DNA of 64,000 nucleotides from Flavobacteriales bacterium (GCA_016779935.1 JADHMQ010000002.1:1-64000); one strand, 5' to 3'. Positions 9,351-18,455 are shown, counted from the stretch's first letter. A program made the numbers and translations. The notes: generated by a model not told the origin, from the letters alone.

Positions 9351-9388
9351 TCATAAAAAAAGCTCGCATTTGCGAGCTTTTTTTATGA
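9351..9388. terminator. Bidirectional terminator between nrdA and acyl-CoA dehydrogenase gene
   Basis: A 17-bp perfect palindrome arm pair (tcataaaaaaagctcgc with its complement) around the 4-base loop attt. The core agctcgc/gcgagct is flanked by A6 and T6. It serves nrdA on the plus strand and the dehydrogenase gene on the minus strand. Confidence 0.9.
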
Positions 9389-9405
9389 TGTGATTTATAT
9401 ATTTT

Positions 9406-10584
9406 TTATACAAAGGCATTTTCACCAGTAATATCCAAACCTGTGATGAGTAGGTGAATGTCGTGCGTACCTTCATATGTAACTACAGACTCTAAATTCA
9501 TCATGTGACGCATGATAGGGTATTCACCAGTAATTCCCATACCACCCAACATTTGTCGAGCATCACGAGCAATTTTTAGTGCCATATCTACATTGTTTCT
9601 TTTACACATAGAAATTTGAGCAGAAGTTGCTCTGCCTTCATTACGAAGAACACCTAATCTCCATGTAATAAATTGTGCTTTTGTGATTTCCGTAATCATC
9701 TCAGCTAATTTTTTTTGTTGAAGCTGAAAGCCAGCAATGGGTTTACCAAACTGAATACGTTGTTTAGAATATCTAAGAGCTGTATCGTAGCAGTCCATAG
9801 CTGCACCGATAGTTCCCCAAGCAATTCCATAACGGGCCGAGTCCAAACATCCTAGCGGCGCACCTAAACCGTCTTTATTTGGCAATAGGTTTTCTTTTGG
9901 TACTTTAACATTATCAAATACCAATTCGCCAGTAGCTGAAGCCCTTAGACTCCATTTGTTGTGAGTTTCTGGAGTTGAAAAACCTTCCATTCCTCTTTCT
10001 ACAATTAATCCTTTAATTCGTCCATCTTCATTCTTTGCCCAAACAATAGCAATATCTGCAAAAGGAGAATTAGATATCCATAGTTTCGCGCCATTTAACA
10101 AATAGTGGTCGCCCATATCCTTAAAATTAGTTACCATCCCACCTGGGTTAGAACCAAAATCAGGCTCGGTCAAACCAAAACAACCTACCATTTCACCACT
10201 TGCTAATTTTGGCAAGTATTTCTGACGTTGCTCTTCGTTACCATATTTGAAAATAGGGTACATTACTAAGGAAGATTGAACGGAAGCAGTAGAACGAATT
10301 CCACTATCGCCTCTTTCCAATTCTTGCATGATTAGTCCATAAGAAATTTGGTCAAGTCCAGCGCCACCATATTCAACTGGAATATATGGGCCAAAAGCAC
10401 CAATTTCTGCTAACCCCGAAACAAGATGATTAGGAAATTCAGCTTTTTGACAGCTTTCCTCAATAATTGGCGACACCTCTCTTTTTACCCAATCACGTGC
10501 TGCATCACGAACAAGCTTGTGTTCTTCAATCAGTAAGTCATCGAGTTGAAAATAATCTGGTGCTTGAAATAAATCTGTAGACAT
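9406..10584 (-). CDS. gcdH: Glutaryl-CoA dehydrogenase-like acyl-CoA dehydrogenase
   Basis: FAD enzyme predicted to oxidise and decarboxylate glutaryl-CoA to crotonyl-CoA in lysine and tryptophan breakdown. The 392 residues show the acyl-CoA dehydrogenase order: N-terminal helices, GCFGLTEPDFGSNPGG (FAD and substrate binding), LNGAKLWISNSPFADI, then the C-terminal domain with RIQFGKPIAGFQLQQ and QMLGGMGITGEYPIMR. SVVTYEGTHDIH holds the catalytic glutamate in the context typical of glutaryl-CoA dehydrogenase, which separates it from short-chain relatives. Monocistronic, with its own -7 box. Confidence 0.88.
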   Translation of the reverse strand: MSTDLFQAPDYFQLDDLLIEEHKLVRDAARDWVKREVSPIIEESCQKAEFPNHLVSGLAEIGAFGPYIPVEYGGAGLDQISYGLIMQELERGDSGIRSTASVQSSLVMYPIFKYGNEEQRQKYLPKLASGEMVGCFGLTEPDFGSNPGGMVTNFKDMGDHYLLNGAKLWISNSPFADIAIVWAKNEDGRIKGLIVERGMEGFSTPETHNKWSLRASATGELVFDNVKVPKENLLPNKDGLGAPLGCLDSARYGIAWGTIGAAMDCYDTALRYSKQRIQFGKPIAGFQLQQKKLAEMITEITKAQFITWRLGVLRNEGRATSAQISMCKRNNVDMALKIARDARQMLGGMGITGEYPIMRHMMNLESVVTYEGTHDIHLLITGLDITGENAFV

Positions 10585-10606
10585 AATGTTGTTTATTAAG
10601 TGAGTA

Positions 10607-10614
10607 CAAAATTA
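10607..10614 (-). promoter_or_regulatory. -7 box of the glutaryl-CoA dehydrogenase gene
   Basis: TAATTTTG on the minus strand, an exact TAnnTTTG match. It lies 22 bases before the ATG, giving a short leader of roughly 18 bases. Confidence 0.5.
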
Positions 10615-10660
10615 TTGAATAATTTATGATAAATGGCTAAATTGCAATAAAATCCACCAG

Positions 10661-11014
10661 ATGAAACAAACGATTTTTACTTTTTTTATGCTATTGCTTA
10701 TAATTTCTTCTTGTAAAAAGGAGGAATTAACGGAGCCTATTGAGCCAATAGAACCTCAAGTTGAGACGTATGCCTCTATAAAAAGCATTATTGATAATAA
10801 TTGCGTGCTATGTCATGCCATAAATCAAAATGCATACATAACGGATTTCACATCATACGACAACATTAGTTCTTACTTAGATAACCCAGATAATACAATG
10901 ATTGATAGACTAAATTCCGATGATGAATTTTATAAAATGCCTCCAAACGGTGAGCTTTCTCAAACGGATAAAGGACTCTTAATTTCATGGATTAATGACG
11001 GCTATATTCAATAG
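10661..11014 (+). CDS. Small cytochrome c-like lipoprotein
   Basis: A 117-residue protein with a lipoprotein signal: hydrophobic TIFTFFMLLLIIS ending in the lipobox IISSC, so Cys18 would be lipidated. A Glu/Pro-rich linker follows (EPIEPIEPQVE). The rest resembles the c-type domains of Bacteroidota surface lipoproteins: CVLCH is a heme-binding CxxCH motif, KMPPNG offers a methionine as sixth ligand, and GLLISWINDGYIQ is the closing helix. It may carry electrons in the periplasm; the partner is unknown. The next ORF starts on the base after its stop codon, and hemD comes after that, which fits a heme link. Confidence 0.7.
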   Translation: MKQTIFTFFMLLLIISSCKKEELTEPIEPIEPQVETYASIKSIIDNNCVLCHAINQNAYITDFTSYDNISSYLDNPDNTMIDRLNSDDEFYKMPPNGELSQTDKGLLISWINDGYIQ

Positions 11015-11644
11015 ATGGATTTAATTGCAGAGGCATATAATTCGCCCAATCAAGAGTGGGTATTTATTCTTTTTATTTTCTTCTTTTCATATATAACATT
11101 TCTGAAGTATAATTATTTCTCAAGATTTGTTTTAATACTTAAGTCGCCATTTAGCCAAAAACATGCTAATCAGTTTCTAAGAGAAGAATCTAGATCATCC
11201 AATAAGTTGTATTTATTACCTCTTTTTGCTGCCTTTTTATCAATGTATGTTGTTGCTCAGTCCTTCTCGATGGTTTCTTTTATTTTTCATTTTAGTTGGA
11301 TTATATCCTTCCTTTTTTTTAAATATTTATTTTTAGTTTGGTTGGCATATATATTCCAGAAAAAATATCAATTTGAAGAAATAATTTTTCAATCTTTTCT
11401 GTATGAACGTGTGGCAGCTATAGTGATATTCCCTTTACTATTGCTTTTGTTTTACACTAGTATACCACAAAACTTAGTTCTAAATTTTATTTATATTTTT
11501 CTTGTTTCATTTACAATTTATAAAATTGTCAGAATGGCCTATTTGAGTTTTTTTAACTCATCATTTTCTAAAGCACATATAATTATATATCTTTGCACAC
11601 TTGAAATTCTACCGTTAATAATCTTGTCAAAATATCTTTGTTAG
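11015..11644 (+). CDS. DUF4271 family integral membrane protein
   Basis: A 209-residue protein with about six hydrophobic segments (for example FILFIFFFSYITFL, LPLFAAFLSMYVVA, IISFLFFKYLFLVWLAYIF, IVIFPLLLLLFY, FIYIFLVSFTIY). It fits DUF4271, a Bacteroidota family usually found directly before hemD, as here. Function is unknown. The ATG immediately follows the TAG of the lipoprotein gene, suggesting translational coupling. A role in heme handling or in anchoring the neighbouring cytochrome is only a guess from context. Confidence 0.75.
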   Translation: MDLIAEAYNSPNQEWVFILFIFFFSYITFLKYNYFSRFVLILKSPFSQKHANQFLREESRSSNKLYLLPLFAAFLSMYVVAQSFSMVSFIFHFSWIISFLFFKYLFLVWLAYIFQKKYQFEEIIFQSFLYERVAAIVIFPLLLLLFYTSIPQNLVLNFIYIFLVSFTIYKIVRMAYLSFFNSSFSKAHIIIYLCTLEILPLIILSKYLC

Positions 11645-11684
11645 ACTTATTTGCGGTGTTGTTTATAATTAAAAACATTTCTTT

Positions 11685-12440
11685 TTGAAAGAGAATAAAG
11701 TTAGAACTATTCTGGTTTCACAGCCAAAACCTGAGTCAGACAAGTCGCCGTATTTTAGTTTAGCTAAGAGGTGTAATGTTAAAATTGACTTTAGACCATT
11801 TATACATGTTGAAGGATTATCGGCTAAAGAATTTCGTCAACAAAAGATTAGTATTTTGAGTCATGATGCTGTAATTTTTACCAGCAAGAACTCAATGGAC
11901 CATTTCTTTAGAATGTGTGAGGCTACAAGGATTACTGTTCCAGAAGAAATGAAATACTTCTGTGTTTCAGAAGCAATTGCTTACTATCTCCAAAAGTATA
12001 TTACTTACAGAAAAAGAAAGGTATTTATCGGAAAGCAAAAGATTGAAGATTTACATCCAGTATTCAAGAAAAATAAGGAAAGTAAATTCCTCTTACCATG
12101 TTCTGATATTCTGAAAGATAGTATTCCAGAATTTTTGGCTGATAATGGTTTCGACTTTACCAAAGCCGTAATGTATAACACAGTATGTAGCGATTTATCC
12201 GATTTGGAAAATGTATTTTATGACATATTAGTATTCTATAGCCCATCAGGAATAAAGTCCCTTTATCAGAATTACCCTGACTTTAAGCAAAACAATACTC
12301 GAATAGCAGCTTTTGGACCTACAACGTCAAAGGCAGTAGCGGATGCTGGATTGACATTAAACATCAAGGCGCCAAGCCCAGAGTATCCGTCTATGACAAT
12401 GGCATTAGAGCAGTATATAAAAACTGCTAATAAGCGTTAG
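11685..12440 (+). CDS. hemD: Uroporphyrinogen-III synthase
   Basis: Closes hydroxymethylbilane, with inversion of ring D, into uroporphyrinogen III, the branch point to heme. The 251 residues open with KVRTILVSQPKPESDKSPYF, the typical start of the Bacteroidota enzyme. The two-domain fold is visible, with AVIFTSKNSMDHFF in the first lobe and VFYSPSGIKSLYQNYP and IAAFGPTTSKAVADAGL in the second. The start is a TTG at 11685: the frame is closed by a TAA at 11670 and no ATG lies between. It comes 40 bases after the DUF4271 gene. Confidence 0.88.
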   Translation: MKENKVRTILVSQPKPESDKSPYFSLAKRCNVKIDFRPFIHVEGLSAKEFRQQKISILSHDAVIFTSKNSMDHFFRMCEATRITVPEEMKYFCVSEAIAYYLQKYITYRKRKVFIGKQKIEDLHPVFKKNKESKFLLPCSDILKDSIPEFLADNGFDFTKAVMYNTVCSDLSDLENVFYDILVFYSPSGIKSLYQNYPDFKQNNTRIAAFGPTTSKAVADAGLTLNIKAPSPEYPSMTMALEQYIKTANKR

Positions 12441-12452
12441 AATCACTTTATT

Positions 12453-12830
12453 ATGGCCTTATTTAGTTTTAGTAAAAAAGAAAGGCTAAAAAACAAACAA
12501 GAAATAGAGTCTTTATTTTCAGAGGGCGACCGCCTGTTTGAATACCCTTTTAATGTTATTTGGAAATTAGAATCTACTTCAGACTCTACACTAAAAATGG
12601 CTGTTAGTGTTCCTAAAAAGAAAATACCTAACGCAACGGATAGAAATAAAATTAAACGATTAGTAAGAGAAGCTTTTCGTAAAAATAAGACCATTATTCA
12701 GCAACCACTTGAAGAGAAAAACGTAAAATTACATCTCATGCTCGTTTATTCTCAGTCAAACATAATGTCAATGTCTGAAATAGAAGATAAAATAAGTGTA
12801 ACTTTACAACGTTTAGCTGAACAGATATGA
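12453..12830 (+). CDS. rnpA: Ribonuclease P protein component
   Basis: Protein subunit of RNase P, which trims the 5' leader from tRNA precursors together with the catalytic RNA. At 125 residues it is of normal length. It has the basic motif DRNKIKRLVREAFR, which is the RNR motif that contacts RNA, and the start FSFSKKERLKNKQEIESLF is typical. It sits 12 bases after hemD and overlaps yidD by four bases. rpmH and dnaA, its usual partners elsewhere, are not in view. Confidence 0.95.
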   Translation: MALFSFSKKERLKNKQEIESLFSEGDRLFEYPFNVIWKLESTSDSTLKMAVSVPKKKIPNATDRNKIKRLVREAFRKNKTIIQQPLEEKNVKLHLMLVYSQSNIMSMSEIEDKISVTLQRLAEQI

Positions 12831-13048
12831 GTCGATTGTTTTCAGTTGTTTTTCGGGCCTTAATAATGCTTTACAGAGGAGCAATTTCACCGTTGTTTTC
12901 TCCAATATGTAGATATACTCCTAGCTGTTCTGAGTATGGTCTTAAAGCGATTGATAAGCATGGACCATTTAAAGGTATGTGGCTAACGCTTAAACGACTA
13001 AGCACTTGCCATCCTTGGGGAGGACACGGACACGACCCAGTTCCTTAA
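12827..13048 (+). CDS. yidD: Membrane protein insertion efficiency factor YidD
   Basis: A 73-residue amphipathic protein that helps YidC insert membrane proteins. The conserved features are all present: IMLYRGAISPL, CRYTPSCSEYGLKAIDKHG, and the end CHPWGGHGHDPVP. Its ATG overlaps the TGA of rnpA, the usual pairing. yidC itself is not nearby. Confidence 0.95.
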   Translation: MSRLFSVVFRALIMLYRGAISPLFSPICRYTPSCSEYGLKAIDKHGPFKGMWLTLKRLSTCHPWGGHGHDPVP

Positions 13049-13065
13049 TTTTAATTTTTAGATTA

Positions 13066-14727
13066 ATGAAAAAAATAAAAAAATACGCCTTAATATTATT
13101 ACTGTCTTTTGCCTCAATTTTCTCTGTTGGCTTTGTAGATAATTATTTTGAGATTTCTAAAAATCTAGATATTTTTAGTTCTCTATACAAGGAGCTAAAC
13201 ATATTTTATGTTGATGAAACTGACTCTGGTGAATTGATGAAGACCGCCATAGACGCCATGCTAGAATCATTAGACCCTTACACAACATATATTCCTGAGT
13301 CTGAAAAAGAAGACTTTGAATTTATGACAACAGGTCAGTATGGAGGCATAGGAGCAGTCATTACAAAAAATGGAGATTGGGTTTATGTTAGTGAACCCTA
13401 TGAAGGCTTTCCTGCTGATAAAGCCGGTTTAATTGCTGGTGATAAATTTGTAGAAATAGCTGGTAAATCGGTTGAAGGTAAATCAACTGAAGATGTAAGT
13501 AAAGTGCTAAAGGGTGAACCAAATACTTCTGTTAAAGTTCTTGTTGAAAGAGAGGGCGTTAACAAACCATTTGAGGTTGAAATTACTCGCGAAGAAATCA
13601 AATTAAACTCCGTCCCATATTATGGCATGGTTTCTGATAGTATTGGATATATTAAAACACGTTCTTTTACCAGAAATATTTCAAAGGAAGTAAGTGACGC
13701 TTACAATGAATTAAATTCTGACAATCAACTAAAAGGACTTGTACTAGATTTGAGAAGTAATCCTGGAGGCTTGCTAAATGAGGCGATAAAAATGTCAAAT
13801 TTATTTATCGACCAAGGTCAAGAAATCGTTTTTACAAAAGGAAAAGTAAAAGAATGGGATAAAAGCTACAAAACAAGAAGTACTGCACTTGACACTACAA
13901 TGCCTTTAGTAGTATTGATAAATAGAAGTTCTGCTTCGGCATCCGAAATTGTTTCAGGAGCTATACAAGACCTCGATAGAGGGGTAGTTTTGGGTCAAAG
14001 AAGTTTTGGAAAAGGACTAGTTCAGCAAACTCGAAAGCTCAGTTATAATGCACAACTAAAGGTTACTACTGCTAAGTATTATATCCCAAGCGGCAGATGT
14101 ATTCAAGCCCTTGACTATTCCAATCGTGATGAAGACGGTAGTGTTGGAAAAATTGCAGACAGCTTACGAACAGAATTCAAAACTTTAGTAAACAAACGAA
14201 CAGTGTATGATGGTGGAGGGATAACCCCTGATATAGAAATTGAACCACATAAATACAGCAATATACTAAGAAGTATTATTAGCAAACGACACATTTTTAA
14301 TTTTGCCAATAGCTTTAGAAGTGCAAATGATAGTATTTCCTCAGCCAAAACCTTTGTAGTTACTGACGCTATTTACGATGATTTCAAACAGTTTCTTAAC
14401 GACAAGGAGTATGAGTATGAAACGAAAACAGAAAAGACTATTAGCGCTATAAAAAAAGATGCGGAAAAAGAAAAGTATCTGGAAGACTTAGAAGAAGAAT
14501 TAGAAGCTCTTACTCTTAAAATGGAGCAAAGTAAGAATAATGATATTGAACGTTTTAGAGATGAAATTGTTGAAGTCTTAGAGGCAGAAATAGCTACGAG
14601 GTATTATTATCAAAAAGGTAAGATAGAAGCAACGCTTAAACATGATGAAGAGTTGGCAGAAGCAATTAATGTGCTAAATGACCTAGAAAAATACAATGCC
14701 ATTTTATTGGGAGATAGCATAGAGTAA
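13066..14727 (+). CDS. ctpA: S41 family carboxyl-terminal processing protease
   Basis: Periplasmic serine protease that degrades or trims proteins from their C-terminus. It has 553 residues from ATG 13066; an in-frame upstream start at 13006 would overlap yidD and spoil the signal sequence. Order: signal anchor (residues 5-24), a PDZ domain around residues 95-165 (EPYEGFPADKAGLIAGDKF), then the S41 core. The Ser/Lys dyad is Ser291 in SSASASEI and Lys316 in SFGKGLVQQ, at the 25-residue spacing seen in Prc. A long charged helical tail (residues about 455-520) may be a coiled coil. The stop overlaps the next ATG. Confidence 0.92.
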   Translation: MKKIKKYALILLLSFASIFSVGFVDNYFEISKNLDIFSSLYKELNIFYVDETDSGELMKTAIDAMLESLDPYTTYIPESEKEDFEFMTTGQYGGIGAVITKNGDWVYVSEPYEGFPADKAGLIAGDKFVEIAGKSVEGKSTEDVSKVLKGEPNTSVKVLVEREGVNKPFEVEITREEIKLNSVPYYGMVSDSIGYIKTRSFTRNISKEVSDAYNELNSDNQLKGLVLDLRSNPGGLLNEAIKMSNLFIDQGQEIVFTKGKVKEWDKSYKTRSTALDTTMPLVVLINRSSASASEIVSGAIQDLDRGVVLGQRSFGKGLVQQTRKLSYNAQLKVTTAKYYIPSGRCIQALDYSNRDEDGSVGKIADSLRTEFKTLVNKRTVYDGGGITPDIEIEPHKYSNILRSIISKRHIFNFANSFRSANDSISSAKTFVVTDAIYDDFKQFLNDKEYEYETKTEKTISAIKKDAEKEKYLEDLEEELEALTLKMEQSKNNDIERFRDEIVEVLEAEIATRYYYQKGKIEATLKHDEELAEAINVLNDLEKYNAILLGDSIE

Positions 14728-15908
14728 TGAAACTTAAAGGCATTCTTTTAATATCGCTTGCTTTTTTTCTGCCAATCTCAATTTTTGTTACTGATGTACT
14801 AGTTTTTTCAATAGCTATTTTTTGGCTAGTTGATGGAAGCATTTCAATGAAGTGGAAAAAAATAAAGGGTAGCAAATGGATGCTCTCTTTATTACTCCTT
14901 TTTGCTGTTTATCTGCTCGGCATGTTGTGGGGTACAAACCATTTAAATGGCAGTTGGATTCTTCAAAAAAGTGCTATTCTGTTACTACTTCCTATTTTAT
15001 ATTCCTTTGACTTTTCGGATAAGCAGATAAAAAATTCGCTTTATGCTTTTGTGCTTTCAATGACACTATCTTCAGTGATAGCCTTACTGATTAATCTAAA
15101 ATGGATAAAACGCCTCTTCAAGTACTCTGATATTTTTGCTAAAAACTGGAGCAACTCTGTTTTTATACCTTACACAGACCACAACGTATTCTTAGCATTT
15201 ACAATTTTACTGTGTCTGATTTATGGACTTTATCTATTTAAGAACAAACGTCAATCTATCCCACTTCTAATAGTTGTAGTAGTATGTATGATTAGCCTTT
15301 TTACTGAAAAGGGTAGAGCAGGTCAAATAGCATTTCTTTTAGGCACAACTATGTTTTTAATATTTACTTTTTGGAATAAAAAAATGTGGTTAGCTTTTTC
15401 ATTTATTTCTTTGATTTCAATAGTTGTTTTATCCTATAATTTTTCTTCTACCTTTAATGAAAGAATACACAGCTCATTAAATCAAACTCAACAACTTGAT
15501 GAGGAAAACAAAAATTCTCTGAACACACGGTATTTCCTTACGAAATATACTATTGATAAATTAAAAGAAAGGCCTGTATTGGGTTTTGGAACAGGTAGTT
15601 TCGTGCAGGAATTCTCGTCTATAAACGAACATGCTACAAAAATTCTGGACGGGAATAAACATAGAACACCACACAACAATTATTTGTTTGTATGGTTTGA
15701 ATTAGGATTGATTGGACTACTCACCTTTATCTCCATTTTTTATTTTCAAATCAAAGAAATATACAAACAGCCTAATGGAAAATTTAGGATTATTATGCCC
15801 GTAATGTTTTTGATAATAATGCTATTCGACACCTATTTTCAGAACCACAATTCGGCAGTTTTATACGCTTACTTATCCTTTGCGTTTACCTATTATTCGT
15901 TTAAATAG
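14727..15908 (+). CDS. O-antigen ligase/polymerase-like membrane protein
   Basis: A 393-residue multipass protein with about ten hydrophobic segments. It fits the Wzy/WaaL family, which joins or polymerises undecaprenyl-linked sugar chains. Typical marks are the Arg/Gly-rich loop after the middle helices (FTEKGRAGQIAF), RPVLGFGTGSF, and TPHNNYLFVWFELGLIGLL, where the His of PHN is the conserved family residue. It is coupled to ctpA by a one-base overlap. Its end overlaps the convergent alr gene by 16 bases. Ligase and polymerase cannot be told apart from sequence alone. Confidence 0.8.
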   Translation: MKLKGILLISLAFFLPISIFVTDVLVFSIAIFWLVDGSISMKWKKIKGSKWMLSLLLLFAVYLLGMLWGTNHLNGSWILQKSAILLLLPILYSFDFSDKQIKNSLYAFVLSMTLSSVIALLINLKWIKRLFKYSDIFAKNWSNSVFIPYTDHNVFLAFTILLCLIYGLYLFKNKRQSIPLLIVVVVCMISLFTEKGRAGQIAFLLGTTMFLIFTFWNKKMWLAFSFISLISIVVLSYNFSSTFNERIHSSLNQTQQLDEENKNSLNTRYFLTKYTIDKLKERPVLGFGTGSFVQEFSSINEHATKILDGNKHRTPHNNYLFVWFELGLIGLLTFISIFYFQIKEIYKQPNGKFRIIMPVMFLIIMLFDTYFQNHNSAVLYAYLSFAFTYYSFK

Positions 15909-16975
15909 ATACGTTTTATACGCCTGTTAAGCGTTGCCATAATTTCATAAGGAATGGTTTTCAGTTCGCTCGCTAGAAGAGATACCGAATGTTCTGGGCT
16001 AAAAATAATGACCTCATCGCCTTCTTTTATAGTAAGACCAGAGACATCAGCAATAAAACTATCCATGCTGATATCGCCAATTATTGGACATTTATTACCC
16101 TCAATTAATACATGCCCTCTTGAGTTGCCAAGTTTACGGTTTAACCCATCAGCATAGCCTACTGGAACAACCGCAATTTTCATCTTTTCATTAGCGGTAA
16201 ACGAATTTTGATAGCCAACATTATCACCTTCTTTTACCTCTCTAATTTGGCTTATTACACTTTTTAGTGTGAAAATTTGCTCTAACTCACTATGATGCAT
16301 GCCACCAAATAAGGAAATACCTAGCCTCACCCAATCCGTAGACTTTATGGAAAAGCGTAACGCACCATTACTATTGACAATGTGTGTTGGGATGTCTACA
16401 TTAAAATAAGTATTCACACTATTGCTAATACTATTAAACAGTTTTATTTGACGTTGACTAAATTCATCTTTATTTGGATCATCAGACGCTGATAAATGCG
16501 AGCAAATGCTTTTTAATTTTAAATTGGGATGTTGACTGATTTTTTCCAAAATTTGATTAACATCATCCGCCTCAAATCCATATCTATTCATTCCAGTATT
16601 AAACTTTAAATGAATATTTACTTGAGTGTCAACTGTTGAATATAAATTCAACATCCTATGATTGAAGATAACAGGCTCTAGCTCATTTTTTAAAATAACA
16701 TCCACACTTTTAGAACCTGGATTTGCTACAATGATTGGTAGGCTTACACCAGCATGTCTTAGCTGTACACCTTCATCAAAATCTGCTACCCAAAAAGCAT
16801 CAACTCCTAAGTTTTCAAGTTTTTTAGAAATCTCTACATCACCAAGACCATAAGCATAGGCTTTTACTACAGCAACTATATTATTATCCTTTGATAGCTT
16901 GCTTTTTAAATACTTGAAATTTTCTTCAAGTGTTTTTAGATTAACATACAATACGGTCTCGTGAATATGGGTCAT
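15893..16975 (-). CDS. alr: Alanine racemase
   Basis: PLP enzyme that makes D-alanine for peptidoglycan. In its 360 residues Lys38 of VAVVKAYAYGLG is the PLP lysine, and Tyr255 of NVGYQNSF is the second catalytic base. HLKFNTGMNRYGF and WVRLGISLFGGM are conserved barrel segments, and GDISMDSFIADVS is in the C-terminal beta domain. It lacks the N-terminal MurF fusion found in some Bacteroidota. It overlaps tdk by one base and shares its promoter. Confidence 0.95.
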   Translation of the reverse strand: MTHIHETVLYVNLKTLEENFKYLKSKLSKDNNIVAVVKAYAYGLGDVEISKKLENLGVDAFWVADFDEGVQLRHAGVSLPIIVANPGSKSVDVILKNELEPVIFNHRMLNLYSTVDTQVNIHLKFNTGMNRYGFEADDVNQILEKISQHPNLKLKSICSHLSASDDPNKDEFSQRQIKLFNSISNSVNTYFNVDIPTHIVNSNGALRFSIKSTDWVRLGISLFGGMHHSELEQIFTLKSVISQIREVKEGDNVGYQNSFTANEKMKIAVVPVGYADGLNRKLGNSRGHVLIEGNKCPIIGDISMDSFIADVSGLTIKEGDEVIIFSPEHSVSLLASELKTIPYEIMATLNRRIKRIYLNE

Positions 16976-17532
16976 TACTTTCTATAACAATTTCTACACC
17001 TCGCTTCGTACTCATTCTTTTCGCCTAAAAGAATTCGTTCATTTTTCTCTACTATTCGGTACGAGTAATTGGCTAGACTACCGCATTGAACACATATTGC
17101 CCTTACTTTAGTTACTTCATCAGCTACTGACAATAGTTGTGGGATTGGTTCAAAAGGTTGCCCTTCATAATCCATGTCCAAAGCGGCAATGATTACCCTT
17201 ACACCATTATTAGCTAATTCGTTACATACGTCAACTAATTCAGCATCAAAAAATTGTCCTTCATCTATACCTAAAACATCAATTCCCTCAGAAAACGTAA
17301 ATATTTCAGAGGCTTTACTAATCGTTTTACAATCAATTGATATTTGATTGTGTGAAACAACTTTTTCACTATCATACCTGTTTTCTATAGATGGTTTACA
17401 GATTACTACGCGTTGTTTGGCAATTTCAGAACGCCTTAATCGACGAATGAGCTCTTCCGTTTTACCTGAAAACATGGAGCCGCAAATGACTTCAATGCTC
17501 CCTCTTTTTTCTTTACTCTTTTCTAAAAACAT
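16975..17532 (-). CDS. tdk: Thymidine kinase
   Basis: Phosphorylates thymidine in the salvage route to dTTP. It is 185 residues, the type II (TK1-like) size. The P-loop GSMFSGKT lies at residues 18-25, [10 protein letters not shown] is the Walker B/catalytic Glu region, and the zinc-holding cysteines are CVQCG near residue 140 and CRNC at the end. [10 protein letters not shown] belongs to the lasso loop that closes on thymidine. First gene of the tdk-alr unit. Confidence 0.95.
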   Translation of the reverse strand: MFLEKSKEKRGSIEVICGSMFSGKTEELIRRLRRSEIAKQRVVICKPSIENRYDSEKVVSHNQISIDCKTISKASEIFTFSEGIDVLGIDEGQFFDAELVDVCNELANNGVRVIIAALDMDYEGQPFEPIPQLLSVADEVTKVRAICVQCGSLANYSYRIVEKNERILLGEKNEYEARCRNCYRK

Positions 17533-17537
17533 TCAAT

Positions 17538-17545
17538 TAACTTTG
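17538..17545 (+). promoter_or_regulatory. -7 box of the DUF2279 gene
   Basis: TAACTTTG, an exact TAnnTTTG match, 34 bases before the chosen ATG at 17580. It lies four bases from the oppositely directed tdk box. Confidence 0.5.
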
Positions 17546-17549
17546 TAAA

Positions 17550-17557
17550 CAAATGTA
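17550..17557 (-). promoter_or_regulatory. -7 box of tdk-alr
   Basis: TACATTTG on the minus strand, an exact match, 17 bases before the tdk ATG. The predicted start sites of the two opposed promoters fall within or next to each other's boxes. Confidence 0.55.
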
Positions 17558-17579
17558 AGCATTGATTTTATTTTACAAT

Positions 17580-18455
17580 ATGCCAAAGTATTTTCTTATT
17601 TATCTTTTATCATTTTTAATAGTAAAGTCATCATTTGCTCAGTCCGATACATCGAAGGTTAACCCCTATAAGCTCGCTTTAGTGTTAGGAAGTGGAGCTT
17701 CAGTTTTGGGCGGCTCCTACATTTATGTGCAAAACTCTTGGTGGAGTGACCAGTCTACTGAATTTCACTTCGATGACGGCACGGATTTACGCTATGCTAA
17801 AAATATTGACAAAGGTGGACATTTCTTTGGTGGAGTATTGGTTTCTGATTTTTTTCACTCTAATTTGAAATGGGCAGGAGTACCTGAAAAGAAAGCCTAT
17901 TGGTATGGTGCGGCCATGGGGTCGTTTATTCAGTTAGCCATTGAAATGAAAGATGCTTATGCACCTTATTGGGGATTTAGCTTATGGGACTTTGGAGCAG
18001 GATCAATAGGTGCTTTAGTGCCAATAGGGGAGCGCTACTGGAAGCCTATGGAATACATAGATTTTAAATTCAGTTACTACAAAAGGAGTAATCATTATTG
18101 GGATTTAGGAATTGCTCAAAAGCCTTGGGCGCCACCACATCCACATGCATATCAAGATGATTATATAAACCAAACCTATTGGCTTACGGTATATCCTTTC
18201 AAAGACCAAAATATAGACGTCGGTATTTCTATAGGCTTTGGACTTGATGACACTCAGTACCTCAATGAATATAATTCTAAAGTGAGTGGCAATAATGAAA
18301 TATATCTTGCTCTGGATTATGATTTGAAAAGAGTGCTTAAAAAATGGAATACTCCAACAGCAAAGCGAGTAAAACATTGGCTTAATTATATAAAAGTGCC
18401 TGCTCCAACACTCATAATCAGCCCAGAGACCAAATTTTACCCTATTTTCTTTTAA
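17580..18455 (+). CDS. DUF2279 family exported protein
   Basis: A 291-residue protein starting at ATG 17580; the TTG at 17562 would add six residues in front of a clean signal peptide (MPKYFLIYLLSFLIVKSSFA). After cleavage it begins QSDTSKVNP. The body has a glycine-rich hydrophobic stretch (LALVLGSGASVLGGSYIY), DKGGHFFGGVLVSDFF, and a membrane-proximal AYAPYWGFSLWDFGAGSIGALVP, as in DUF2279 (YfiM-like). The second half is rich in aromatic residues and looks like beta strands, so an outer-membrane location is likely. Function unknown. Confidence 0.75.
   Translation: MPKYFLIYLLSFLIVKSSFAQSDTSKVNPYKLALVLGSGASVLGGSYIYVQNSWWSDQSTEFHFDDGTDLRYAKNIDKGGHFFGGVLVSDFFHSNLKWAGVPEKKAYWYGAAMGSFIQLAIEMKDAYAPYWGFSLWDFGAGSIGALVPIGERYWKPMEYIDFKFSYYKRSNHYWDLGIAQKPWAPPHPHAYQDDYINQTYWLTVYPFKDQNIDVGISIGFGLDDTQYLNEYNSKVSGNNEIYLALDYDLKRVLKKWNTPTAKRVKHWLNYIKVPAPTLIISPETKFYPIFF

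Noticed and set aside
13006-13065. Upstream extension of the CtpA reading frame
   Set aside because: It lies largely within yidD and would put 20 non-family residues ahead of a clean signal anchor; ATG 13066 is a better start.
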